9,958 bases of DNA from Bacillota bacterium (GCA_029961005.1 JASBVW010000034.1:1-9958); one strand, 5' to 3'. Positions 1 through 7,263 are shown, numbered from the stretch's first letter. Notes: generated by a model from the letters alone, not told the origin. Numbers and translations are program-made.

Positions 1-1392
1 CTTGGCCTCCCGCTCCTTGGCCGCCTTGACCTGCGCCGACCCCTCCACGCCGGCCAGGCTCCGCTCCTGGCCGTACCGAAAGTCCTCCAGCCGGCCAGCC
101 AGGTAGTCCTCGTAGGCTGAAAGGTCGAAGTGGCCGTGCCCGCTGAGGCCGAAGAGGATCGTTTTGGCCTTCCCCTCCTCCTTGCAGCGCAGGGCCTCGT
201 CCACTGCGGCCCGGATAGCGTGGGCGGATTCCGGCGCCGGAAGGAAACCCTCCGTCCGGGCAAAGAGGACCGCCGCTTCAAAGGTGGCCAGTTGCCCCAC
301 GGCTCGGGCTTCAATGAGCCCGTCCGCCAGGAGCTGGCTGACCAGCGGAGCCGCACCATGGTAGCGCAGGCCGCCGGCGTGGATGCCGGGAGGGATAAAG
401 TTCGCCCCCAGGGTGTACATCTTCATCAGCGGCGTCAGGCCGGCGGTGTCGCCGTAATCGTAGTCAAAGCGCCCCCGCGTGAGGGTGGGGCAGGCCTCCG
501 GTTCTACCGCTATCACCCTCACGTCCCGGCCGTGGATCTTATCCTGGACGAAGTGGAAGGAGAGGCCGGCAAAGTTGCTCCCGCCCCCGTGGCAGCCGAT
601 GACCACGTCGGGGTAATCCTCTACCAAGGCCAGTTGCTTCTTCGCCTCCTGGCCGATCACGGTTTGGTGGAGCAGCACGTGGTTGAGGACGCTCCCCAGA
701 GAGTAGTTGGTGTCGGGGCGGGAGGCCGCCTCCTCCACCGCCTCGCTGATGGCGATCCCAAGGCTCCCCGGGCACTGGGGATCCCGGGCCAGGATCTCCC
801 TCCCCGCTCGGGTGTGGGAACTGGGGCTGGGGATAACCTGGGCCCCCCAGACCTGCATGAGCGACCGCCGGTAGGGCTTCTGTTCGTAGCTGACCCGGAC
901 CATGTAGACCTTGCATTCCAGGCCGAAGTAGGCACAGGCCAAGCTGAGCGCGCTCCCCCATTGCCCCGCCCCGGTCTCGGTGGTCAGGCGTTTGATCCCG
1001 GCCTGGCGGTTGTAGTAAGCCTGTGGAATAGCCGTGTTCGGCTTGTGGCTGCCCGCCGGGCTTACTCCCTCATACTTATAATAAATCCGGGCCGGGGTCT
1101 GTAGAGCCGCTTCCAACCGGTGAGCCCGGTAAAGGGGGGTAGGGCGGTACAGGGCGTAGATCCGGAGCACTTCTTCCGGGATGTCGATGTAGCGCCGGTC
1201 ACTGGCTTCCTGTTCGATCAAGCTCGGGGGAAAGATGGCCGCCAGATCTTGCGGCTGGACCGGCTGCCGGGTGGCCGGGTTCAACGGCGGCTCCGGCCGG
1301 TGGGGCATGTCGGCCACGATGTTATACCACTGCCGGGGGATCTCACGCTCGGGCAGGACAATCTTGCTCTCCTTCCTCTCCGCTCCGCTCAC
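1..1392 (-). CDS. trpB: TrpB2-type tryptophan synthase beta chain, 3' end cut by window
   Basis: This is a PLP-dependent beta chain of tryptophan synthase, which condenses indole with serine (or O-phosphoserine, reported for TrpB2 members) to give tryptophan in the cytoplasm. Read from 1392, 464 codons stay open to the window edge; TrpB2 proteins run to about 450 residues, so only a few are missing. Visible hallmarks are the PLP lysine K117 in GSHKPNTA, catalytic E139 in ETGAGQWG, and the phosphate-binding loop GGGSN at 269-273. The N-terminal extension before EIPRQWYNIVADMP and the GSHKPN (not GSHKLN) form mark the TrpB2 branch rather than TrpB1, which partners TrpA. The start chosen is GTG at 1392, with GGAG six bases upstream; GTG at 1404 is an alternative that would overlap the ribosome-binding site. 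No trpA or other trp gene is adjacent, consistent with a stand-alone indole-salvage role (inference). Confidence 0.93.
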   Translation of the reverse strand, partial: MSGAERKESKIVLPEREIPRQWYNIVADMPHRPEPPLNPATRQPVQPQDLAAIFPPSLIEQEASDRRYIDIPEEVLRIYALYRPTPLYRAHRLEAALQTPARIYYKYEGVSPAGSHKPNTAIPQAYYNRQAGIKRLTTETGAGQWGSALSLACAYFGLECKVYMVRVSYEQKPYRRSLMQVWGAQVIPSPSSHTRAGREILARDPQCPGSLGIAISEAVEEAASRPDTNYSLGSVLNHVLLHQTVIGQEAKKQLALVEDYPDVVIGCHGGGSNFAGLSFHFVQDKIHGRDVRVIAVEPEACPTLTRGRFDYDYGDTAGLTPLMKMYTLGANFIPPGIHAGGLRYHGAAPLVSQLLADGLIEARAVGQLATFEAAVLFARTEGFLPAPESAHAIRAAVDEALRCKEEGKAKTILFGLSGHGHFDLSAYEDYLAGRLEDFRYGQERSLAGVEGSAQVKAAKEREAK

Positions 1393-1454
1393 TCTCTGCT
1401 CCACTCCTCTCGTCAGCTTTCGGTTCTTGCCCTCAGAAAAGGGCGTTTGAGGCC

Positions 1455-1483
1455 ATTCTACCAGGTAATCTCCGCCCTGTCAA
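1455..1483 (-). promoter_or_regulatory. Sigma-A promoter for trpB2
   Basis: On the minus strand a perfect -35 TTGACA (1483-1478) is followed by a 17-base spacer and -10 TAGAAT (1460-1455). The bases TGG just before the -10 also give an extended -10. It lies about 63 bases ahead of the GTG start, leaving a leader of roughly 50 bases. It is one of the best promoter matches in the window and suggests vegetative, fairly strong expression. Confidence 0.8.
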
Positions 1484-1522
1484 CTTTTGGCCCGCCGCTC
1501 TCCGTACCTTCGTCCCAGCACC

Positions 1523-1552
1523 TTACCCCTACCTGTGGCACTAAGATATACT
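1523..1552 (+). promoter_or_regulatory. Possible promoter of the lysine-free protein gene
   Basis: A good -10, TATACT (1547-1552), lies 46 bases before the ATG at 1599. The best -35 at an 18-base spacing is only TTACCC (1523-1528, three of six matches), so this may be a weak or activator-dependent sigma-A promoter, or may use another sigma factor. It is back to back with the trpB2 promoter in the same intergenic region. Confidence 0.35.
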
Positions 1553-1598
1553 GGCCCGCTCCTGAAGGACCCGTCATGAAACCACGGAGGTGATAGAA

Positions 1599-2081
1599 AT
1601 GCCATTGGTCACTCTGGCCGCCACTTTGACCGCTTCCACACCTACGCTGGGAGGGGGCGTCGCCCGAGGATACATCGAATCCGTGGGTACCCGCTTCTGG
1701 ATCACGCAGCAACGCATTTACTTGGGAGACCCCGCCGCCGGAGAAGGGGTACAGCCGGGAGCCACCCCACCGCAGCTCTCCGGCTTGCCGGTCCTGGTAG
1801 TGGAAAATTCCATCCTGCGCCAGGCCAATGCCGAAGGAGCCAACAACGGCTACCTGGTGATAGGGGTGGCTGAGGGAAATCAGCTGCTTGTCCGCTTCTC
1901 CGGCACCGTAGGGCCTATAGGGCCGGATAATACCGGACCCCTCAACGGGCGCTTCGTGGTGGTGGACGGCACCGGACCTGACTTTTCGGGCGCCATCGGC
2001 TCAGGCACCTATACAGGGACAGCGGACTTCGCCCACCAGCGCTTCACCATCACGGCCGCGGGGGCTGTCTTTCTCCTTTGA
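1599..2081 (+). CDS. Small beta-rich protein of unknown function (160 aa)
   Basis: I do not recognise this protein with certainty. The start is ATG 1599, eight bases after a textbook GGAGG (1586-1590); the in-frame GTG at 1590 lies in that site and is rejected. The 160 residues contain no lysine, no cysteine and only the initiator methionine, with seven arginines and ten acidic residues. The C-terminal half alternates strand-like stretches with Gly/Thr turns (LLVRFSGTVG, GRFVVVDGTG, GSGTYTGTADF, RFTITAAGAVFLL). This loosely recalls the dirigent/allene oxide cyclase-like barrel, where a GGTG.F.GA.G pattern occurs; the fold call is tentative. There is no signal peptide or membrane segment. Its last 32 bases overlap the end of the convergent DUF763 gene. 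A structural or spore-associated role is conceivable but nothing here shows it. Confidence 0.8.
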   Translation: MPLVTLAATLTASTPTLGGGVARGYIESVGTRFWITQQRIYLGDPAAGEGVQPGATPPQLSGLPVLVVENSILRQANAEGANNGYLVIGVAEGNQLLVRFSGTVGPIGPDNTGPLNGRFVVVDGTGPDFSGAIGSGTYTGTADFAHQRFTITAAGAVFLL

Positions 2082-3246
2082 CCCAGGCAGCCAGGCGCCG
2101 CAGGGCCACCAGTTTCTCCCGGTTCCCCAGGCGGGCCCGGCGCAGGGCGTCCTCCAGCACCTGCCAGGAGTGCGCGTAGTCGGCGCGATTGACCGGGAAG
2201 GGGTGGCCGTCCTTCCCGCCGTGGGCGAAGGAGTAGCGCACCGGATCCCGGAAACTGGGAGGCGCCCCGTAAGCCACCTCGGCCACCAGGGCCAAGGCCC
2301 GCACGGTGGCAGGACCGACCCCCGGCGCCGCCAGAAGCCCGGCAAAGTCCCGAGGAGGTTCTTCGTATAACCGCTGAAGCACGCGGTTCAGGCGGTCCGC
2401 ATCCGGCACGGCGTGCCCGGCAGGCAGGGAGAGGGAGCGCAGCCCCATCCCCGGCAGGGACAGCTGACCGCTCTCAGAAAGAAGAGGCGCCCCCCCGCCC
2501 CCCTGGCGCACTGCCAGCGCCTCAGGTTGGGTCAGGGCGCCCTTCTCTATGCGCCTGAGCTCCCGGAGCACCGCCTCGGGCTTCTCCTTCACCAGGGCCA
2601 CAGAAGCCGCCCGCGCCCGCTCGCTTTCGGCAGCCACCATGTTTAAGACCGCCCCCGCCCGGGGGCCGCAGACGCCGCTGTGCGGCTCGCAGACAAAATT
2701 TTTCTCTTTCTCCCCCAGCCAGTGATAGCGGCGGGCCCAGCGCGTCTCTTCGTTCATTCCCTGCTGAACCACCGCCCACGCGCCGCTGGCGGTAAAGGCA
2801 AAGAAGTGGTGGTAAAGGTCGTACCCATCCTGGAGCGCCGCCGTGTCCACCTTGGCCGCCATCCGGCTGGCGTATTGCAGGGCGGGCACGTCCACCCCCA
2901 GCCCGTGCCGCTCCGCCGCCCGGGCGATCTCTTCCGGCGTCCGCCGGGAGGACCGCCCTTTCCCGCCCGCCAGAAAAACCCCCACGTCCTGGCTGCGCTC
3001 GGCCAGCCCTTCTTTGAGCGCCCCGCAGACGGTAGTGGTGAGGCCGGAAGAGTGCCAATCGAACCCCAGCACGCACCCCAAAGCCTGAAACCAAACGGGA
3101 TCGGCTAAACGCCGCAGTATCTCCTCCGGACCGAACTCCTCGGCTATGACCTGAAGGATCGCCGCCCCCAGCCGCTTCATGTGCTGAAAGAGCCAGGGCG
3201 GGCAATGTCCCCTGTGCAGGGGAAGGCTGGCCATTCCGGTGCGCAT
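2050..3246 (-). CDS. DUF763 family protein with helix-hairpin-helix motif
   Basis: This 398-residue protein matches what I recall of DUF763, a family found in many archaea and in scattered, often thermophilic bacteria; its biochemical role is not established. Diagnostic stretches are RTGMASLPLHRG at the N-terminus, FGPEEILRRLADPVWFQALG (39-58), VLGFDWHSSGLTTTVCGALKEG (59-80), AGGKG (93-97) and YSFAHGGKDGHPFPV (338-352). Residues 304-327 (LLAAPGVGPATVRALALVAE...) form a helix-hairpin-helix like that of endonuclease III-type glycosylases, which suggests DNA contact (inference). A spacer at about 245-285 is Gly/Pro rich and probably flexible. There is no signal peptide, so it is cytoplasmic. The start is ATG 3246 with GAGGGA just upstream. 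It lies 40 bases after the cortex-hydrolase gene on the same strand, so they may be cotranscribed. Confidence 0.88.
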   Translation of the reverse strand: MRTGMASLPLHRGHCPPWLFQHMKRLGAAILQVIAEEFGPEEILRRLADPVWFQALGCVLGFDWHSSGLTTTVCGALKEGLAERSQDVGVFLAGGKGRSSRRTPEEIARAAERHGLGVDVPALQYASRMAAKVDTAALQDGYDLYHHFFAFTASGAWAVVQQGMNEETRWARRYHWLGEKEKNFVCEPHSGVCGPRAGAVLNMVAAESERARAASVALVKEKPEAVLRELRRIEKGALTQPEALAVRQGGGGAPLLSESGQLSLPGMGLRSLSLPAGHAVPDADRLNRVLQRLYEEPPRDFAGLLAAPGVGPATVRALALVAEVAYGAPPSFRDPVRYSFAHGGKDGHPFPVNRADYAHSWQVLEDALRRARLGNREKLVALRRLAAWVKGERQPPRP

Positions 3247-3257
3247 TGCTCCCTCAC

Positions 3258-3276
3258 CCCCGGAGCTTTTCCGGGG
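3258..3276 (-). repeat. Hairpin between the cortex hydrolase and DUF763 genes
   Basis: A perfect 7-bp inverted repeat, CCCCGGA (3258-3264) and TCCGGGG (3270-3276), encloses a 5-base loop. On the minus strand it sits after the hydrolase stop and directly before the GGTGAGGGAG stretch that holds the DUF763 ribosome-binding site. It lacks a T-run in that direction, so it is not a canonical terminator; on the plus strand it is followed by CCCTTTGATTTT. It may stabilise the upstream mRNA or modulate DUF763 translation. Confidence 0.45.
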
Positions 3277-3286
3277 CCCTTTGATT

Positions 3287-4270
3287 TTAATACCTGAAGA
3301 AGACGTGGTTACCTATCCTCGCCGTCACCGGTTGGCTGGCCACCCAGGCGTTGGAGGTCTTGGCCGGATTGTAGAAGCCGTTGGCCCCCCGGGAGGGATC
3401 CCAACCGGCCAAGGCATCCTGCACCGCCTTGTAAGCGATGGGAGTAGCGGGCTGGTTAATGCGCCCGTCCAAGACCGGGCTGTACTGATAGTATTTCCCG
3501 TCCACCACCTGGTAGATGACCCCGGGAATGGTGTCGGGATAGCGCGGATCGCGCAGTCGGTTCAGCACCGTAGCCGCCACTGCCACCATGCCTTCGTACG
3601 GCTCTCCCCCTGCCTCCGCCTGGACCAGCCGAGCCAGAAGATCCAGGTCAGCCCGGGAGAAGGAGGAGCTTGTCCCTCGACTGGAGCCGCCGACAGTCGA
3701 GCCGCCCGGGATAACCAACCGCTGCCCCACTTCGAGGTAGTCGGTCCAGAGGTTGTTGGCGCGCTTCAGATCGATGACCGCAATCCCATAGCGGCGCGCA
3801 ATGAGGAAGAGGGTGTCGCCGGGGCGGACGACGTAGATCTGTCCGCCGCTCTTTCCCCCCGGCGCTGTGCCGCCCGCCGGAATCCACAGGCGCTGTCCGG
3901 CCTCGATGTAACTGCCCGCTAAGCCGTTGGCTTGCTGAAGGGCCTGGACGGTGATCCCGTACTTCCGGGCAATGAGAAAGAGGCTTTCTCCCGGTTGAAC
4001 CGTGTGGACAAAACCGCTGCCCCCGGAGGGGGACTGGTTTCCCGCTAAGGTCAGGACTTGCCCGGGATAGATCTCGCTGGAAGTTAACCCGTTGACCCGC
4101 TGAAGCTCAGCTGCGGTGGTGCCAGTGCGCTGTGCGATCTTAAAGAGGGAGTCCCCGGGTTGGACGACGTAGGTGGCCGCAGATCCTGGTAGAGCAAGGA
4201 AAGCGGTGAGTAGCGCGACGAGTAGCACGACGAGGGGACCGCGACGCCAAAGGTTACGCGGTTCCTGCAA
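3287..4270 (-). CDS. LysM-containing SleB-type spore cortex hydrolase
   Basis: This is an exported cell-wall hydrolase of the SleB/CwlJ type, which degrades spore cortex peptidoglycan during germination. Order along the 327 residues: signal peptide (1-32: basic start, hydrophobic core VVLLVALLTAFLAL, then GSAA); three LysM repeats, each opening V(Q/R)PG(D/E)(S/T)LF, at about 33-76, 88-131 and 145-188; a Ser/Gly linker (189-206); and the hydrolase domain (209-327). The domain shows LVQAEAGGEPYEGMVAVAATVLNR with E219 as likely catalytic acid, DPRYPDTIPGVI, ALAGWDPSRGANGFYNP and a closing GNHVFFRY. It starts with TTG 4270 behind AGGGAGGT, seven bases away. Three LysM repeats replace the simpler peptidoglycan-binding domain of Bacillus subtilis SleB, and the usual partner ypeB is not next to it. 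A vegetative or sporulation lysozyme-like role is the main alternative. Confidence 0.9.
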   Translation of the reverse strand: MQEPRNLWRRGPLVVLLVALLTAFLALPGSAATYVVQPGDSLFKIAQRTGTTAAELQRVNGLTSSEIYPGQVLTLAGNQSPSGGSGFVHTVQPGESLFLIARKYGITVQALQQANGLAGSYIEAGQRLWIPAGGTAPGGKSGGQIYVVRPGDTLFLIARRYGIAVIDLKRANNLWTDYLEVGQRLVIPGGSTVGGSSRGTSSSFSRADLDLLARLVQAEAGGEPYEGMVAVAATVLNRLRDPRYPDTIPGVIYQVVDGKYYQYSPVLDGRINQPATPIAYKAVQDALAGWDPSRGANGFYNPAKTSNAWVASQPVTARIGNHVFFRY

Positions 4271-4406
4271 CTCGCCTACCTCCCTGATAAGAATTTGCCC
4301 CCACTATTGCGCAAGAGTGAGAGTTTGGCCTTGTCAAGGCTAAATTTTGCTCCTGGGGGTAAATTCTCCTTCAGGGAATTGTTGGCGCCAATTGAGGGTA
4401 TTTATG

Positions 4407-5096
4407 TCAGGAACGGCTTGGCCTGCCGGCCGCTCGCGCCTTGGGATGGCTGACCGCCTGGCCGGTCACCAGGTAGACCACCCGCTCCGCGATGTTGGTG
4501 GCGTGATCTGCGATCCGCTCCAGGTAGTAAGAGATAAAAAGGAGATTAATGGCCTGGCGGACTTTGTATTCCTCCCCGCCGGGAAAGACATACCCCATCA
4601 ACTCGTCGTACAGCCCTACGTAGATCTCATCCACCTCGTCGTCCCGCAGGCGCACCTGCTCAGCCAGGGTCGCATCCCGCCGGACGAAGGCATCCAGGCT
4701 GTCTTTCAGCATCTTCTCCGCCAAATTGGCCATGCGCGGAATGTCAATGAGCGGCTTGATCAAGGGCTCGTGGCCGATGCGCTTGACCACCTCCATGATG
4801 TTCACCGCGTTGTCGCCCACCCTTTCCAGGTCGGTGGTGATCTTGAGGGTGGTGCCGATCAAGCGCAGATCGCGCCCGAGAGGGCATTGGAGTGCCAACA
4901 GGGCTATGCACTTTTCCTCGATCTGGATCTCCAGGAGGTCCACCTCGCGGTCGTTGGCAATCACCTCATCCGCCAGAGCGAGGTCCTGGTTCGCCAGAGC
5001 CCGGATAGCCTTCACTACCGCCTCTTCCACGATGCTGCCCATCCTGAGGACGTCGCGCTCCAGCTTTTCCAGCTCTTTGTCGAACCCTACTCGCAT
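4407..5096 (-). CDS. phoU: Phosphate signalling regulator PhoU
   Basis: PhoU is a cytoplasmic helical-bundle protein that links the PstSCAB phosphate transporter to the PhoR kinase and keeps the Pho response off when phosphate is plentiful. The 229 residues form two PhoU repeats (about 8-100 and 112-212). Each carries the metal-binding E-x-x-x-D signature, in DLERVGDNAVNI (E91, D95) and YLERIADHATNIAE (E193, D197). The tail after about 213 is basic and probably disordered. The start is ATG 5096, eight bases after GGAGG; the in-frame GTG at 5105 lies in that site and is rejected. It lies 101 bases downstream of the kinase gene and has its own promoter candidate. No pst transporter gene is seen in the window. 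Confidence 0.95.
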   Translation of the reverse strand: MRVGFDKELEKLERDVLRMGSIVEEAVVKAIRALANQDLALADEVIANDREVDLLEIQIEEKCIALLALQCPLGRDLRLIGTTLKITTDLERVGDNAVNIMEVVKRIGHEPLIKPLIDIPRMANLAEKMLKDSLDAFVRRDATLAEQVRLRDDEVDEIYVGLYDELMGYVFPGGEEYKVRQAINLLFISYYLERIADHATNIAERVVYLVTGQAVSHPKARAAGRPSRS

Positions 5097-5143
5097 CCTA
5101 AACACCTCCCATCCTGGGTAAAAGCAAAGCGCTTGGTAGTGCT

Positions 5144-5173
5144 AGTATACTGCAACTGTTCCTGTCTTAGCAA
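5144..5173 (-). promoter_or_regulatory. Sigma-A promoter candidate for phoU
   Basis: Reading the minus strand, -35 TTGCTA (5173-5168, four of six) and -10 TATACT (5149-5144, five of six) are separated by 18 bases, inside the gap between the kinase gene and phoU. This would let phoU be expressed independently of the two-component operon. I see no convincing PhoP-box repeats of the TTAACA type beside it. Confidence 0.5.
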
Positions 5174-5197
5174 GAGCAAATCGGCTCCTGGTCCTGC

Positions 5198-6577
5198 TTA
5201 ATCCTTTAGTGGAAGAGTGACGGTAAAAGTGCTCCCCCGCCCCACCGCACTCTCGACGCCCACACTCCCCCCGTGGCGCTCCACGATGTGCTTGACGATG
5301 GCCAAGCCGAGGCCGGTTCCGCCCAGGCTGCGCGAACGGGCGCGGTCCACGCGGTAAAAACGTTCAAACAGGCGGCCCAGGTGCTCCCGCGGAATGCCGA
5401 TGCCCGTATCGGCCACGCTGATGTGCATCACGCCCCGGCCGGCCCGCACCGCGACTTTCACCTCTCCGCCCTCGGGGGTATACTTGACGGCGTTGTCCAG
5501 GAGATTGATCAGGACCTGTTCCAGCATATCCGCGTTGGCCCATAAAACCGGAAGATCGGAAGGTAGGTCCACTTCCAACCGGATGCCCTTCTTCTCCGCC
5601 GCAGGGCGCACGACGCGCAGGCTGTTCTCCACCACCTCCTCGATCCGCACCGGGCTTTTGACGATGGTCTGTCCCCGCGCCTCCAGGTGCGTAAGGTCTA
5701 AAAGGTCGCTGATCAGGCGGGCCATGCGGTCAGCCTCCTGCTGGATCACCTCCAAGAAGCGGCGCGCCGTGGGGGGATCGTCCAGCGCCCCGTCTAAAAG
5801 GGTCTCCGCGTATCCCTTAAGCGAGGTGAGGGGTGTGCGCAGCTCATGCGAGACGTTGGCCACGAAGTCCGCCCTGATCCGCTCCAGCCGCCGCAAGTCG
5901 GAGATGTCAGACAAAACACCGACCGCCCCTTCCACCTCCCCCTGCTCGGAGCGGATCGGAGTAATGTGTATGCGCAGGCTGCGCTCCACCGGCGTCAAAA
6001 TCTGTAGCTCCCGCACCACGGGGGTCCCGGTCTCTAGAGTCTCGGCAAAGGCATCGGCCACCTCATAGTTGCGAATCAACTGGATCACGCTGCCCTTCCC
6101 TTTGACCGCCTCTTCGGGCAGCTCGAAGAGGCGACAGGCCGCCGGGTTGAGGCGCAAAACCTCTAGATTGCGCCCTACCACGATCACCCCGTTCTCCATG
6201 CTGGTGAGAATGGCCTCCAGCTTGCGGTTGGTCTCGGCCAGCTCCTGAACCGTCCGCTCCAAGTAGACCGCCATGGCGTTGAAGGCGTCTACCAGCTCTC
6301 CTACCTCGCCCCCCGAATCCGCCCACACCATCTTCCCAAAACGCCCCCGGCCCAGCTCCCGGGCGGACGCGACCAGCTGCCGCAAAGGCCGGGCGAATTC
6401 CTCCGCTATCAGGTAGCCTGCGGCGCCGGCCAGGGAGGACAAGAGGAGCAGTAAAGAGAAGCCCCACGGCCACGGGCGCCCAGCCGACCCCAACCAAAAG
6501 AGAAGACCGCCGCTGGCCGCGGCGGTGACCATAAAAGCCCAGACCAAAGCTGACCTCAAGGTGCGCACCTTCGCCAT
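5198..6577 (-). CDS. phoR: Sensor histidine kinase, PhoR-like
   Basis: This membrane sensor kinase autophosphorylates on histidine and passes the phosphate to its cognate regulator. Domains in the 459 residues: two closely spaced transmembrane helices (about 10-30 and 38-58), HAMP (about 58-112), PAS (about 117-228, NGVIVVGRNLEVLRLNPAA), HisKA with H244 in NVSHELRTPLTSL, and HATPase_c with N box LINLLDNAVKYTPEGG (357-371), G1 ADTGIGI (389-395), F box FERFYRV (404-410) and G2 GGTGLGLA (419-426). Only about eight residues lie between the helices, so there is no real external sensor domain. This resembles Escherichia coli PhoR, which is read out through Pst and PhoU. The start ATG overlaps the regulator stop as TAATG, indicating translational coupling. 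Adjacent phoU supports the phosphate assignment; a WalK-like kinase would normally carry a large extracellular domain. Confidence 0.92.
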   Translation of the reverse strand: MAKVRTLRSALVWAFMVTAAASGGLLFWLGSAGRPWPWGFSLLLLLSSLAGAAGYLIAEEFARPLRQLVASARELGRGRFGKMVWADSGGEVGELVDAFNAMAVYLERTVQELAETNRKLEAILTSMENGVIVVGRNLEVLRLNPAACRLFELPEEAVKGKGSVIQLIRNYEVADAFAETLETGTPVVRELQILTPVERSLRIHITPIRSEQGEVEGAVGVLSDISDLRRLERIRADFVANVSHELRTPLTSLKGYAETLLDGALDDPPTARRFLEVIQQEADRMARLISDLLDLTHLEARGQTIVKSPVRIEEVVENSLRVVRPAAEKKGIRLEVDLPSDLPVLWANADMLEQVLINLLDNAVKYTPEGGEVKVAVRAGRGVMHISVADTGIGIPREHLGRLFERFYRVDRARSRSLGGTGLGLAIVKHIVERHGGSVGVESAVGRGSTFTVTLPLKD

Positions 6578-7263
6578 TACGCCGGATCCCTCATCCGATA
6601 ACCGAATCCGTGGACGGTCTCTATGTAGCGCGGGCAGGTGGGGTCCTGTTCGATCTTCTGCCGGAGGCGCCTGATGTGCACGTCCACCGTGCGGGTGTCG
6701 CCCGTGTAGTTATACCCCCACACCTTTTGCAGCAAGAAGTCGCGGCTGAAGACCTGGCCGCGGTTCACCATCAGGGTCTCTAAAAGTTTAAACTCCTTGG
6801 GGGTAAGCTGCACCTCTGTACCCCGCACCAGCACCCCGTGGCGGATCGGATCCAGTTCGATCTCGCCGAAGCGGATCGGCGCTTGGGGTTCTTCCCGGCT
6901 TTGTGCGCGGCGCAGGTGAGCCTTCACCCGGGCCACCAGCTCCCGCGGGCTGAAAGGCTTGGTGATGTAATCGTCCGCCCCCAGCTCCAGCCCCAGGACG
7001 CGATCGATCTCCTCCCCCTTGGCCGAGAGGAAGAGCACGGGAGCAGAGGTTTCCTTGCGGATTTGCCGGCAGACCTCAAAGCCGTCCAGTTTGGGCAGCA
7101 TTACATCGAGCAGGACGAGGTCGGGTTTCTCCGCCTTGACCTTTGAGAGGGCCTCCACGCCGTCGCGCGCCAGGAGGACCTCATAACCCTCCTTCTCCAG
7201 GTTGAACTTGACCAGCTGGAGAATGCCTTCCTCGTCGTCCACCACTAAAATCCGAGCGCCCAC
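6577..7263 (-). CDS. phoP: OmpR/PhoB-family response regulator, PhoP-like
   Basis: This DNA-binding regulator is phosphorylated by the kinase encoded just downstream. The receiver domain (about 3-118) has the acidic pair D9-D10 in VVDDEE, phosphoacceptor D53 in LLDVMLP, S80 in LFLSAK and K102 in DYITKPFSP. The winged-helix domain (about 128-226) has LTPKEFKLLETL, a recognition region RTVDVHIRRLRQKIE and the closing TVHGFGYR. I chose GTG 7263 (228 residues) because family members start two to five residues before the first strand (here ARILVVDDE) and GGGTGAT lies just upstream. A longer in-frame start, GTG 7320, would add 19 atypical residues and has only AGGCGA ahead of it. The stop overlaps the kinase start. 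Given kinase type and neighbouring phoU, phosphate control is most likely; the DNA targets are not shown. Confidence 0.93.
   Translation of the reverse strand: MGARILVVDDEEGILQLVKFNLEKEGYEVLLARDGVEALSKVKAEKPDLVLLDVMLPKLDGFEVCRQIRKETSAPVLFLSAKGEEIDRVLGLELGADDYITKPFSPRELVARVKAHLRRAQSREEPQAPIRFGEIELDPIRHGVLVRGTEVQLTPKEFKLLETLMVNRGQVFSRDFLLQKVWGYNYTGDTRTVDVHIRRLRQKIEQDPTCPRYIETVHGFGYRMRDPA

Noticed and set aside
130..1104. Long plus-strand open frame opposite trpB2
   Set aside because: The minus strand encodes an unmistakable TrpB2 with all catalytic motifs. The opposite frame has Arg/Gly/Pro-biased, motif-free translation typical of GC-rich shadows.
4332..4337. TTGACA on the minus strand before the cortex hydrolase
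   Set aside because: At 17 bases the -10 position reads TTGCGC; no acceptable -10 occurs at 16-19 bases. A sporulation sigma factor could drive this gene, but I could not identify its boxes.
4382..4391. 10-bp palindrome TTGGCGCCAA downstream of phoU
   Set aside because: A perfect palindrome this short is expected by chance, it has no T-run, and I know of no regulator that uses it.
4347..5201. 284-codon plus-strand open frame opposite phoU
   Set aside because: It is the complement of phoU, whose two metal motifs are clear. The frame has no ribosome-binding site and no recognisable domain.
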